64,000 nucleotides of DNA from Coniferiporia sulphurascens (lineage: Eukaryota > Basidiomycota > Agaricomycetes > Hymenochaetales > Hymenochaetaceae): assembly GCA_002794785.1 (NCBI GenBank), contig NBBA01000011.1, forward strand, positions 310,001 to 374,000. The letters run 5' to 3'. Each line of letters begins with the position of its first letter. Position 1 is the stretch's first letter. A model generated the notes under the pieces. The model was not told where the DNA came from. It did no database searches and worked only from the letters and a program-made list of their open reading frames with translations. Shown here in pieces: positions 1 through 11,700 of this stretch. Made by a program: the position numbers and the translations under genes.

Positions 1-1
1 C

Positions 2-154
2 GTCGACCTCCTTCTTCACCTCGCCAATCTACACGATCAGGCGACCATCTTCCATGAACTCACCCTTGCAGCCCAACTCCAGGAACAATGGTGTGAACGC
101 CGAGTACCATCACAGACACCATCTAGCGACCTGTCAACGGTTCCCAACACATGA
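2..154 (+). pseudogene. G1 ORF3, C-terminal end (cut by window edge)
   Basis: An open frame runs from the window edge to a TGA at 152-154. Its first residues (VDLLLHLANLHD) match the end of ORF3 in copy B (SDLLLTLADIHT), so this is the same gene placed upstream of ORF4. Copy A reads about 38 residues past the point where copy B ends in TAA, so the true C-terminus is uncertain. No known domain is recognised. Confidence 0.5.
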
Positions 155-311
155 CCAGAACTGACAACTCGCACCCCTCCTCCCATGTACCATCCTCCAA
201 CACGTCCTCACAGCCCCAGACCTAACCACAGACGTCAACTGGCTCCTCTCCACTCACCCAAGAGTCCGCCACATCACCAGGATCCGGCAACGTCTCCGGA
301 CAGTGGAGGAC

Positions 312-962
312 ATGCAGCGTCTGGCTTGGCATGCACAGGAGCTAACAGAGATGCTTGAGTCTCGCTTGGGTAATTTAGTCAACGATCTAAGGCTTCTGCA
401 CAACACGGACTACAGGACACTCGAGGAAGAGGACATTCATACGGTACTCATTCCTCTCCATCCTCAAGCTCACCTCTATCGCCCAGTACCATGCCCTCCT
501 CTAGTCCCAACGGCACCACCCACTCCAGTGATCACTCGTCGCAACTCCACCACACAGACAGAAAGTCGTCCTGTGCAAGTCCTACCCCCATCACAGCCTT
601 TGTCCACAACCTCCTCACACACTCACTGCTTGGCGTGCATGTCTCCTGCCCACCTCACCACCTACTGCGTGCAGTACATATGCCCATGGTGCAATGAGGC
701 CGCACCTGGACACCCCCCAGGTAATTGTCCCGAGCACAGACGACAGTCGGCATCACCACCCCCACTAGAGCCAGCGCCAGCATCTACTCCAGACGAGAAT
801 GTACCCCCACCACCTACCGAACCAACTAACCTTGGATGCTCAGTACGTTTATCAAACATAGGGGCCCACGCTCTCCTCCAAGCTTACATGGATGACATCG
901 TGGTGGGCATAAACCCCGAGGACGTGGATATGGGGTCCAATAATGACGATCTCTCAAACTAG
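312..962 (+). CDS. G1 ORF4, double zinc-knuckle protein
   Basis: This is an accessory protein of gypsy G1, encoded between the chromodomain and the 3' LTR. It has an N-terminal helical-looking, acidic/leucine-rich part, a proline-rich linker, two knuckles at about 630-730 (C-x2-C-x4-H-x4-C, then C-x2-C-x6-H-x4-C), a second proline-rich stretch and an acidic Asp-rich tail. It is clearly homologous to 13116-13901 in copy B. The start given is the first in-frame ATG, but homology to copy B continues upstream to about 186 in the same frame, and a TGA at 162-164 closes that frame; the N-terminus is therefore probably damaged. The knuckles suggest nucleic-acid binding (inference). Function unknown. 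Confidence 0.65.
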   Translation: MQRLAWHAQELTEMLESRLGNLVNDLRLLHNTDYRTLEEEDIHTVLIPLHPQAHLYRPVPCPPLVPTAPPTPVITRRNSTTQTESRPVQVLPPSQPLSTTSSHTHCLACMSPAHLTTYCVQYICPWCNEAAPGHPPGNCPEHRRQSASPPPLEPAPASTPDENVPPPPTEPTNLGCSVRLSNIGAHALLQAYMDDIVVGINPEDVDMGSNNDDLSN

Positions 963-1445
963 AAGGTTCTAGTCTGCAATGACAGAAAACTAGCGTGTGT
1001 CTGCAATGACCCTAAACTACTACTCCTGGGTATGACCTTAAAAGGCCCACTAGTGCGTTTCCTCTTCTTTTTTTTTACGCCCACTTCTCTGCTTGTTATT
1101 GTCCTTGTTGGCAGTTTGCCTTTCCCTTATTGTTTATTGGCCTTCACTTGGCTGCTATAGGCGTATATGACTCGCAATCCGGGTTAGGGATTCTTTTTGC
1201 ATCTATTCTCTGCTTCTTCACCGTCTTTTGACATCATACCATTAATAATGGTGAAGGACCAGGATTAGGTACCAAAGGGTGCGGTAACAAACCCTGCGGT
1301 GAACCTAGCATTACACTTAAAGACCTGCTAGGCTGGCATCTTGATACACTTGGATTTTCTTTTCTCCTTTGCTTTTGACTCGTCTTGTTCTTCTTTTGTT
1401 TTATTTTGACAATTCGGTGACTTGTCAATCCTAAATGGGAGGCAA

Positions 1446-2006
1446 TGTTACAATTTTCCTTTATGTTCCCTTACTGCGCTGACTCACTTCCTATTCATCA
1501 TCATCAGTCAGCACAACTCCCCCATTTCTCTTCCTTACTCATCCTTATTCGCCTTGCACCATAAGATGCCATGATGATGCCTTCCCCACACCATCATGAC
1601 ATGCTTTGCTTACTGATACTTTCACCTGTACTACCAAGACACCCCTTGGGTTTCCATGACCTTCCATAGCCATGTAAACAACCTCCTACAATGACCCTAC
1701 AGTAGCAAACACCTAGAGTAGCATATAAGCATGTAACTTCAGTAGCACAAGCCCTAAGCTTGTGCTCTTTGTTCATACAAGCCCATTATCTGCCCCTCAC
1801 CAGTCTACTGCATGACTACTGAGTCGCCAGCCGCTTCGTTGTAACCCAACTCCTCCAAGAAGCCTACCATGCCACATCGCCGATCAGGAAGCCCCATCGC
1901 TGATCACCTTTGAGTTACGACATCTAGGAAGACCCATTGCCATACTACCAACCCCAACGATCAGGAAGCCCTGATGTCGATCACCGCATAACCATTGAGC
2001 TTAACA
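1446..2006 (+). repeat. G1 3' LTR (561 bp), copy A
   Basis: The LTR begins TGTTACAATTTTCC and ends TTGAGCTTAACA, giving TG...CA termini. The same unit occurs as solo LTRs at 9581-10139 and 44547-45107 with perfect 5-bp duplications, which fixes both ends. Confidence 0.92.
1722..1730 (+). promoter_or_regulatory. TATA-like box in G1 LTR
   Basis: CATATAAGC lies in the second half of the LTR and is kept in the other G1 LTRs (for example near 9855 and 44825). Position and conservation fit the LTR promoter; this is not proven. Confidence 0.4.
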
Positions 2007-2582
2007 ACAGCTTTGCCACCAGGGTCGGGTATGTGAGACGGAGATCCTGGTACAATTGTGGATCCAGAAGCGGGGGCTGGGGGTTGACTGGGCACTTGTC
2101 CCATGACCTTGGTTCCTGAGTATTCTGGCTGTAATGGCTGTTTCTGAAGTGCATGCCAGGGCATGGGAAAGGGCCTGCATGGAGCATGTGTCGGCATCCC
2201 GGCATGCTGAAGTGTAGTGTCTCGGGCCGTAGCGCTGTGGGAGAGTTCCCCCCAGTGGCTCCAGAGGACTAAATCCTCCTTCGGTTTGTGTGGGGGTAAT
2301 TCCCACTATGGGCTTAAGTTGATTCCCAGAAGCACAGCGGTACTCTACAGGACCTCTATGGTCAGGGAGGGAATGTGTAGGGTAGGGGGGTCATTCCATA
2401 TGGGGGTAGTAGTGCCTACTGCGCTGCGACCTACACCCGGGGTGGCCTCCTGGCACAGCACGCCTTACCCTAGTGCTCCAATATAGCACCCATGTGTCGT
2501 AGAGGACAGCGAGAGCAGTTTTGGTTGGCTGCATATCCTGAGGAAGGTACATGCATTGGTTGAGTCCTGCAAGGGCACTCTT
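2007..2582 (+). repeat. Repeat R, copy R1 (3' ~570 bp)
   Basis: It matches the 3' half of R4 (47790-49048) and R3 (46321-47640) in order, including the small hairpin at 2290-2306 and the terminal CCTGCAAGGG hairpin near 2567-2577. No long reading frame is preserved between copies. It is cut on the left by G1 copy A. On the right copia C1 entered at its last bases (TSD CTCTT), and LINE sequence follows directly after C1 at 8079. R1 plus LINE-A was therefore one R-LINE unit. Confidence 0.8.
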
Positions 2583-2839
2583 TCTTAAAATCTATGCACG
2601 TTGTGGTAGATGATGAGGTGCAGTGGTCGAGTAGAGATGAAGGTGGGTTATCAGCATAAACCAATGTATTTCATGGTAGAGACCAGCTCTCCTTATATAC
2701 ATCTACTGTGAGCTACATATACTATAACTATCATAGCTCCTATTCATATGGTGTTATTGTTGCGTTATCATTCACTTAGTAAGATGGTTGTTCATATGAC
2801 CATCTGTTATTTATATTGTTTCATTATATTTATTTAATA
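2583..2839 (-). repeat. C1 3' LTR
   Basis: 257 bp; on the minus strand it starts TATTAAATAAATATAA and ends GATTTTAAGA, like the LTRs of C2 and C3. It contains the TATATAAGG promoter-like box (minus strand, near 2690). Confidence 0.92.
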
Positions 2840-2846
2840 CTCCCCT

Positions 2847-5800
2847 TCAAACTTTTACTAGGCAGAGTAGACTTGTAAAATGTTTGATTAATTCTATCGT
2901 TAGCGCTTTCGTCATTATATCAGCCTTTTGCTGTCCAGTTGGAATGTATGAAACTGATATAGTTTCATTTTCAATATAATCTCTTAAAAAATCTTTTCGT
3001 ATGTCAATATGTTTCATTCGTTGTGTATATTTTTGTTCTGTTGAGTTTACTATAGTTATGGCTGCTTGATTATCACATAATATTTTTGTAGGTGTATCCA
3101 AGGTCTGCAGTACCTCTTCAACCAGTCTTCTTAGCCATATAGCTTCTTTTACTCCATGAGTTAAAGCTTGTAATTCAGCTTCACATACTGATAGTGACAC
3201 TAGTTCTTGTTTTTTACTTGACCATGATGTTGTTGCATTTCCTATTTGGAATATATATCCAGATATTGCTTTATGGCCTTCTTGTGTCATTCCGTCAGCA
3301 TCGGTATATCCAATTAGCTCGATTGGTTCTTTTCCTCCGAGTATTAGCCAATAATCGTTCATTCCTTTCAAATATTTGAAACAGTGTTTTACTGCATTGT
3401 AATGTTCAATACTAGGTTTATTTAAATGCCTAGCAAATTGACCTGTTGTGAATGATATATCAGGTCTTGTACAGTCTGCTGCATATCGTAATGCTCCAAC
3501 CATATTCATATAAGGTATTTGTCTCATAAAATTTAATTCTTCGTTAGTTGGATTTTCTAGTGATTTTAACACTTGTCCTGGTGTCATTGGTGTTCGTACC
3601 GTTGCAGCGTCTTTTAGTTTGTATTTTTCAATTATGTTATTAATATAATTTTTTTGTCTTAGTTTTATTATTCTTTCTTCTCGGTTTTGTTCAATTTCAA
3701 TTCCGAGTAGCCAGTGTACGTCATTTCCGTCAGTAAATTTTATGTGTTTTCCTATTTCATCTTTAAAGGCTTTTATTATTAATAAGTTTAAGCCACATAT
3801 CGTTATGTCGTCAACATGTATAAAAAGTACTAGGATTGTTTTCCCTTTGACTTTTCTAAGGAATACTGCGTTGTCTTGAACTGCTCATACTAGTCCAATT
3901 CCTGTTAATATTTCTGATAATTTTTTATACCATCTTCTGCCTGCTTGCTTTAATCCGTATAGGGCTTTATTTAGTTTTAAAACTTGTCCAGGTTTTATTT
4001 CAATTAGATTTCCTGGTGGTGGTTTTATGTATATGTTTTCGTCTTTTTCTAATTCACCATATAAGTATGCTGATTTAATATCAATTTGGTGAATTTTGTA
4101 ATTGTTTGTTGTGCTCCAGCTTAATATTGTTCTTACTGTGGCTAATCATGCCACTGGAGCGAATGTGTCGTTTGAATAGTAGTCTATGCCTTCCATTTGG
4201 GCAAATCCTTGTACTACTAATCTTGCTTTATAACGTTCAATTTCTCCATTTGCTAATCGTTTTGTTTTATAAACAAATCTTGTTCTGATTATATTTATAT
4301 TTATATCTTGTTCTGATTATATTTATATTTATATCTTGTTCCGATTATATTTATATTTATATCTTTTGGTGGATCAATGATTGTCCATGTAGATCTTTCG
4401 ATTAACGTTTTTATTTCTTCTTTCATTGATGTGATCCACTGTTCTGTGTCAATTCTATTGATCGCTTGTTGATATGAATTAGGATTGCCTATTAATTCTG
4501 TATTGAATTGATTAAATTCTGTAAGATAAGCAACTGTATTTTGTTCATCAAAGTTAAGACCTAATGATCGTTTCATTGGTTTTAATGTTCTTATTGGTCT
4601 TTCTTTTGTTAATTCTTGTATTTGTTTGTTTTGTTTTTCTGTTATATTCTCCCCTTCAATTTTAGATGGAGGAGAATCTAAAAATTGTAGATTTCGTTCA
4701 ACTGTGATTTTTCGGTCATGATAAGTTCTATGACCTTTACTTTCTTCGTCAAATCCTAGCCATTGTGCATATATTCCTTTTGGTTGTAATTTGTTAACAT
4801 CTTCTTGTTGTATAATGCAATATTGGCCAAATTCTTTTAAATCGTCTATGTTGTAATTTTCGTTATATCTTTTGAAATATGGTGTTTTAAAATCAATAGC
4901 ACTCTTTGGCATTCTATTGTAAACATAAGTGCTGTATTTTACAGCTTCTCCCCATAAACTGGGTGGTAATTTTGCTTGTAGCAGATTTACTTGTGTATTA
5001 TTTAAAATTGTTTGATGTGATCGTTCTGCTACTCCATTTTGCTGTGGCATATCGTGAACAGTCAGCTTTCATATTGTTCCATGTTTTTCTAGATATTCAG
5101 TGAATTGTTTGCTTAAAAACACTGTATTGTTATTGCTTTGTAATATTTTTATTTTTATATTAAATTGTGTATTGAGCATCGTAGTCCAAGTAATATAAGT
5201 GTTTAAGCCCTCATCTTTTGTTTTTAATAAAATCATTTTTATCCATCTTGTAGCATCGTCTACAAGTGTTAGAAGATATTTATATCCTCCTATAGCATGT
5301 GTGGATGCAGGACCCCATATGTCCATATGTATATGATCGCCGAATTTTTCGGCTAATTTTGAAATACATAATTTTGGAATTTGCATTCTTTTTATATTTG
5401 CTTCAATGCAAATTGTACATTGAGTTTCGTCATAATTTGAAATTTTATTGTTTGTAATTTGATCTTCTTTTAGTAATCGCTTTATATAAGCATAGCTTAT
5501 ATGACCAAGTTTTTTATGGAGTTCAAATAATGTTACATTTTTCGTAGCCGCTTGTACATTGTTGTTAAATATACTATACAATCCATTTCTGTTTTTAATT
5601 TTTCCGCATAAAGATCCATTAGGATACTTTATTGTGCATTCATTTTCTTTATAAATAAATTTGTAACTGTCTTGACATAGAAGTCCTTGAGAGACTAATG
5701 TCATATTCATTTTAGGATTGTAATAAACATTTGATAATATTATGACACTTACCAAGTGTCTGTTGGGGATGTAAAGCTTAAGATCCCCTACTATGTTTGC

Positions 5801-7747
5801 CATAAATGTTGTTTTGTTGGCGGCCGTTATCGTGATTGCATCAGTTTTGTAAGTATTTCATAATCGATTTAGATATGGTGTTAAATGTATTGTTGCACCC
5901 ATATCAATTATATCCATTGAAGAGTAAACATTGTTAGCAAATTTTTCTGTTGTTATAGCGTTAATGCTTATGTCTAAATTGTTGTCATCCACGTCTTCCA
6001 TGGCACTATCGTGATTTCCTATTGCATCAAGGAAGTCATTGTATGAGTAAATTGGGAATTCTCCCATGTCAAAGTCATTGTCATCAATTTCGGTTATAAA
6101 GGCAGTTTTGCCTTGGCCTATTATGGCACTTAACTCAATTCGAGAGCTTGATGCAACGTTTGTTGCTGCTGCTGCTGCGGTATGTTTAGCCTGGGCCGCA
6201 CTTGCCCCAGTCGTTGTCGGTGCTGCTGATGCACCTGTTTCCTTCCCTTTTCCTTTTTCGTCATTTGCCTCCTCTTTCTTCTTCTGGGCTGCCTTCATCC
6301 ATTCTGTTTTAGGTGCCCAGCAGTCTCGACTAAAGTGCCCTAGCTTGTTACAATTATAGCACTTAATGACATGTGATTGTTGGTTAGGGGAATATCCCCC
6401 TTGTCCTCGTCCTCGCATATATCCACCATGGCCCCTATAGCCGTGACCTCATGGCTGTACTCCGCGGCTAAAACCACGTCCACAGCCCCTAAAATAAGGG
6501 TGGTTCTGCTCGTCCTTGGGCAGGTGGTTAGCCACCACTCCTGTCCTCTGGTGATTTTTTCGCCACCCCTCGAAGGCATTTCGTAATGCAGTTAATAAGA
6601 ATTGAGGGGTTAGTTCAATTTCATCTTTGTCTAGATTCGTTTCGTTAATTGTTTTAATATACAACTCACTCTGCATGAGTACGTATTGATATTGTTCGGG
6701 CGTTGCCCTCGTAATAGCCGATATGTATGTCGACCCTGAAACTTTTACCCCTTGGGCTATGAGTTCCTCATATTTATTGCTGAGGTTATCAAGCATTCCA
6801 TCGAAATGGCTGACATGACCTCTGATATCAAAAAGGGCAGCCTCGTTAAAGCCCTTTGTAATTGTTGTCTGGATGTTATATTGTCCATCAAGCACTTTGA
6901 GTAGTGCTGGAATATCTTTAGAGAAATTAAGATAATAAGCCAATATTTTGTTGGGCATAGTGCGCATAATGCCGTTATATAAAGCGCTTGATATACCAAT
7001 CTCTCCAGTTCCTGGGGAGTTAGTGAGCAAGTTACCATAACCTGCACTCTCGATTGCACTTCTGACTCTGTAATTCCAGAGTTTGTAGTTTCTGTGCCCA
7101 TCGAGTTTCTCAATTCTGTTGAAGAATTTCTGGAGTTCTGTGAGTTTAGTTGCCATACTCGGTTCATCTTCCTCAGTATCGTTAGCATCTGAATCGTCAG
7201 GGTCAGATGGTTCTGATGGCTCATGTGATGGATTATTTTTGGATTCTTCAGTGGTTTCTTCTTTGTTATCTTCTTTTTTATTGTCGTCTTCTTTTTTATC
7301 GTCTTCTGGCTTAATATAAGGATTGTCAATTTTAAATTGTTCTTTTTCTGTTGGGTCTGATATATCCAAATATGTACTTATTTGATATCTGATTTTGGAT
7401 GATTTTCCTTGATCCGATATTCCTAAATCTTTGGCGTGATTTGTTAATTCCAATTTATAGTCAGCTTTTGTTTTTAATTTTTCGTCTTTGGTAGAATTAT
7501 CGTACCTGTTAATTCGATCTTGGATTTGTTGTTCTGTTCCATGTATAGGTATTTGTCGTAGGTTACATTGAATTATTAGGTCAACTAACCTTTTGCTATC
7601 TTTGGCTTTTTGAAAATTTTCTTCAAGTTCTTCGATAGTTGATGACTGCGTATATGTTATTTTTAGTTCGTTAGCGATTATTCATAATCCTGATAGTTTT
7701 TGCAAATGTGTTTGCTCACAAGTGTTTGGTTTCTGTCCGTCAGACAT
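2847..7747 (-). pseudogene. C1 Gag-Pol polyprotein (broken)
   Basis: A single ancestral frame starts at ATG 7747 (MSDGQKPN). Seen in order: Gag with an acidic Glu/Asp/Lys-rich stretch (~7200-7320); CCHC knuckle CYNCNKLGHFSRDC (~6330-6370); protease motif region with DMG in place of the DTG seen in C2 (~5900); integrase HHCC zinc site and core (5069-5803); RT (to ~3900) and RNase H with DNQAAI and KHIDI (2847-3587). TGA stops near 7680, 5070 and 3885 replace codons that are CGA or CAA in C2 or C3. The second catalytic Asp of integrase is Asn (QSNNNTVF). A 28-bp tandem triplication at 4279-4362 shifts the frame. Clearly dead. Confidence 0.9.
4279..4362. repeat. Three tandem 28-bp units inside C1 RT
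   Basis: Three consecutive 28-bp copies begin at 4279, 4307 and 4335; the first two are identical and the third has one C/T change. C2 and C3 have a single equivalent at this place. Because 28 is not a multiple of 3, the two extra copies break the RT frame. Probably replication slippage or RT stutter. Confidence 0.85.
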
Positions 7748-7816
7748 AATTTTGTTATTCAAGGATGTATAATTTTGTTAATCATTTCGTTAGTTGTAGA
7801 GTCAAGGCTCATAACC

Positions 7817-8073
7817 TCTTAAAATCTATGCATGTTGTGGTAGATGATGAGGTGCAGTGGTTGAGTAGAGACGAGGGTGGGTTATCAGCATAAACCAATG
7901 TATTTCATGGTAGAGACCAGCTCTCCTTATATACATCTACTGTGAGCTACATATACTATAACTATCATAGCTCCTATTCATATGGCATTATTGTTGCGTT
8001 ATCGTTCACTTAGTAAGATGGTTGTTCATATGACCATCTGTTATTTATATTGTTTCGTTATATTTATTTAATA
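7817..8073 (-). repeat. C1 5' LTR
   Basis: 257 bp, same ends as the 3' LTR, followed (minus strand) by GGTTATGAGCC, the likely tRNA primer site just inside the element. Confidence 0.92.
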
Positions 8074-8078
8074 CTCTT

Positions 8079-8411
8079 AATTCTGGCCCACCCCAATGCC
8101 GCTCAGCTGCTTACACCAACTGGGACACCACCAGGGTCTGGGTTGCCCCCACCATGCTCATCCAACCCTCTATCCCACTGTGCTGGCTGGGAATATGGTG
8201 GGACCCAGCCCTTACCTTCAAAGCCCACGTGGAATGTATGCACTCCAAAGGCCTCTCCACCCTCGCCACCCTCCGCATTCTCAGCAACACCAAATGCGGT
8301 ATCTCGGCCCTCCTCCTCCATCAACTGTATACTGCCTGCATCCGCTTGGTCCTCACATGGGGCGCCCTGGTCTGGTATCACAGCCGACACCAAAAAACCC
8401 TAGTAAGCCAT
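8079..8411 (+). pseudogene. LINE-A: ORF2 fragment (RT thumb region)
   Basis: Frames here encode LIQPSIPLCWLGIWWDPAL and a following stretch ending in QKTLVSH, matching the segment after the YVDD core in LINE-J (about 61400-61170 minus). Only this ~330-bp piece remains: the left end joins R1 (through copia C1) and the right end is cut by the 3' tail of LINE-B at 8412. It is the LINE half of an R-LINE chimera. Confidence 0.75.
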
Positions 8412-8732
8412 CTTTTTTTTATTTTTTTATTTTTTTATTCCTGCAGTATTACATAATTACAAGCTGCCCCCCCAGAGGGGGGGCCCTAACTACATAACAA
8501 CGGAGGCGCCCATCATCACGCATCACATGAAACTGGGCGGGGGCTCTGCTCCCTAGAGGGGTGCCGAAGTGTGAAGAGCCCCTATTTAGTAAGAGAAAGG
8601 AAGAAGGAGGAATACATATCACTACGAACAAACCAGGCAGTTAAGGGCAGGTTAAAGTAAGAAGCTTAGAATTGGAAAGGGAGGGCGAGAGCACTGGCCA
8701 GGACATATTCAGGGGAATTTGAAAGGCAGGCA

Positions 8733-11700
8733 CTAATCATAAGGGAAGGGAGGAAGTGTACCTGAAAGCTCCAAAAGGGCTGGGTCCGAGTCCTGGGTTC
8801 AGGGTCCGAGCATACGATGCATGTAGTCCTGTAGGAGGTCCAGGTTCATATCCTCATCGGTTGGGTGTCCATCGAGGTCCATAGTGGTGAATGACAGCCG
8901 TATGGTGCCCACAGCGTGGTCAGAGAGGCGGTTTAGGTGCCCCATCAGCTTCAGCCATCAGTGCAAAACTGGGAGGCAGTTTTCATCAGCCCACTCTGAG
9001 TGGTGGGTTGGGAGAGGGTCCCAAGATGGCCACACACATCATATCCACGGGTGGAATGTACTGCAGCCGCCTAGGATGTGGGCAGTCGACTGCGTGGGCC
9101 AGGGGGGGTGGTTGTGCCACCTGCAATGCGATATCAGGCCATGCCTGTGACGGTAGGCCGAGTCAAAACTCAGCCAGTATCCCCCATAGGGACCGGCACA
9201 ACAGAGGACCTGTGTGACTGCAGATAACTCGTTGCGTGGGTGGTCGACTGAATGCATGAGCAGCTTTCGTGGTCGGCATGAGGGGAGGCCATGGACTGCC
9301 AGGTACTTGTTGGCAGTTGAGGCCAGGGGGCAGGCTAGCGAGAGTGTCCATCACTCCATAAGGGTGTGGACAGCAACTTCTTTTAGTGTGGAGGTGGAGG
9401 GTTTGAGGTCAGATGGGGGGAGCTCCATAGCCAGTTTCGCCTCTGTGTCAGCCCATTCATTTCCGGGGATGTCCGAGTGGCCGGGGCACCATATGAAATG
9501 AACCATGAGCTGGGGGTACGAGTCCAGCAAGGTCTCCACACCCGCTTTCCAGATGTGGAGGAGGTGGGCACCAGGGGCAGTGTTACAATTTTCCCTTACT
9601 TTTCCTTACTGCGCTGACTCACTTCCTCTTCGTCATCATCAGTCAGCGCAACTCCCCCATTTCTCTACCTTATTCATCCTTATTCGCCTTGCGCCATAAG
9701 ATGCCATGATGACGCCTTATTGCACCATCATGACGTGCTCTGCTTACTGATAGCCCTATTTGTATTACCAAGGCATTCCTTGGGTTTCCATGACCTTCCA
9801 TAGTCTGGTAAACTACCCTATACAGGCCGCTACAGTAGCAAACACATAGAGTAGCATATAAGCATGTAACTTCAGTAGCACAAGCCCTAAGCTTGTGCTC
9901 TTTGTTCATACAAGCCCATTATCTGCTACCACCAGTCTACTGTGCGCCAGTGTGCCACTAGTCACTTTGTCGTAACCCGACTTGGTATAAGAAGCCTACC
10001 ATGTCCACATCGTCGATCAGGAAGCCTCACTGACGATAACCTTCAACTTATGACATCTAGGAAGCCCTGTTGCCGTACCATCAGTTCCAACAATCAGGAA
10101 GCCTTGCCATCAATCACCACGTAACCGTTGAGCTTAACAGGCAGCAGCCCATGTGCGGAAAAGGTGGAGGGCAGTCAGCGAATTGGACAGGAAGAAAACG
10201 TCCAATGCGACACGCAGTTGTGCCAGGAGGCAGTGTGCCACCCAGCCGGGGGCCGTTGCGAGGGAGAACTCCTCAGTGTCCGTGGCTGTGGCGCAGGTGG
10301 GGGATTCCAGTCAGCATGACCGGAGTTGGGTGTAGCCCAGCATTGCGCAGATGGCCGAGCCTGACTTATTGTCAATGCAGGAGCCGTCGATGAATACCTG
10401 GACATGGGGGGTGGAGCCTAGTTGGTGTGCTGCTGTTACAAATGATTTTTGGGTGTCGGTGCTAACCGGGGTGATGGGGGTGGTAAAGCGGACCCGGCCC
10501 TTTGCGAATGCCAATGGGTCTGTCCATGGGGGGTGCGTGTATGCAGGGACCTGTTGAACCTGGGGGGCTCGGACCTGCAGAGAAAGGGAGAAGGGTCTAT
10601 TAGTTATGTTTTTTTTTAAATGTTTACGACCAACAGAGTGTGGGGTGCGCCAGAGGCGCAGAGAATGGGTGGTCTTTATATATTCAAAATGGAAAGAGAG
10701 AGGGGGGACAGAGCAAAGAAAGTTAGTGGAATGGGGGGAGGCGTCTTTGAAGATGCCTAGGATCCATCGGCAGGCCGTGTTTTGCACGGCCTGGAGGCGG
10801 TTTACCAGTGTTTTTTGGCGGCGGCCATGGTACCAAACTGGCACTCCCCATGACAGGATGGAGCGGATGCAGGAGGTGTATAGGCGGCAGAGGAGGAGGG
10901 CCGATATGCCGCATTGGGTGTCGCCCAAGATGCGGAGTGCGGTGAGGGTGGAGAGCCCCTTGGAGCGCATTCGCTCAACATGGGGCTTGAAGGAGAGGCC
11001 TGGGTCCCACCATATCCCCAGCCACCAGAGTGGAATTGAGGGGCGGATTAGGGTGTTGGGGTCGACCTGTACGCTGGCCGTGTCCCAGCCATTATAGCCG
11101 GTACGTCGCTGAGGGGGGTGGAAGTGGAGACACTCTGTCTTGGCAGCTTCAATGTTGAGACTGATGGTGCCGAAGAGGGTGTCGAGTTGTTGGTAGGCAT
11201 GTGCGAGCTCGTGGCAGTTGGATGCTACTGAGGGTCCTACACAGATAAGTAAGTGGTCGTCAACATATGCCAGGGCAGTGGTGCCGGCTTGGTGGAAGCG
11301 CCGGAGGACCACCCCTGCAAATATAGTTGACAGGATGGGGGAGACTGGCGATCCCTGGGGGGTGCTGAAGTCGGGTTTAGGGGCAGTTGGGAGGGTAGTG
11401 CCATTGAAGGCGACTGTGACCTGCCGATCCATCATGAAGGACAGACACCAGTTGGCCATGTCTGGAGCGCAACCGAGATCCAACAATTGTCAGTGGAGGA
11501 GCTGTGGGTGCACCGAGTCGAAGAAGCCCTGGACGTCGACTGCAAGGACCGAGCACACAAGGCCCTCTGAGTGGGCATGTTCTGCAATCTGTAGGAGGTG
11601 TTGGGCAGTGTCATAGACCGAATGGCCCTGATGCCCCCCATATTGGTTAGGTCAGCCAGTTTCTTGTATTTGCGAGGTACTGGAGCCAGTTAGTGATTAT

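Larger units (their letters stand above)
1..2006 (+). mobile_element. Ty3/gypsy element G1, copy A (3' part only)
   Basis: The 3' end of an LTR retrotransposon enters from the left window edge. It comprises the end of ORF3, all of ORF4, a ~480-bp 3' non-coding stretch, a purine-rich tract just before the LTR (around 1433-1445) and a complete LTR. Order and sequence match the minus-strand copy B at 12348-19725, which identifies the family. The right LTR edge abuts repeat R in mid-sequence, so copy A was inserted into an R copy; its 5' LTR and gag-pol lie outside the window. The target duplication cannot be checked for that reason. Confidence 0.85.
2583..8073 (-). mobile_element. Ty1/copia element C1, full length
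   Basis: The element is 5,491 bp with 257-bp LTRs at both ends and a perfect 5-bp target duplication CTCTT (2578-2582 and 8074-8078). The polyprotein order Gag-protease-integrase-RT-RNase H is that of Ty1/copia. A purine-rich tract (read on minus: TTTGAAGGGGAG) precedes the 3' LTR. It shares most of its sequence with C2 and C3. It sits at the R1/LINE-A junction. Inactive: stops, a frameshift and a lost integrase residue. Confidence 0.95.

Noticed and set aside
885..905. YMDDI in ORF4 (also YMDDIMAGI in copy B) looks like an RT active site.
   Set aside because: No other RT block is present around it, the surroundings are Pro-rich and acidic, and it is at the end of a zinc-knuckle protein. Chance resemblance within an acidic tail.
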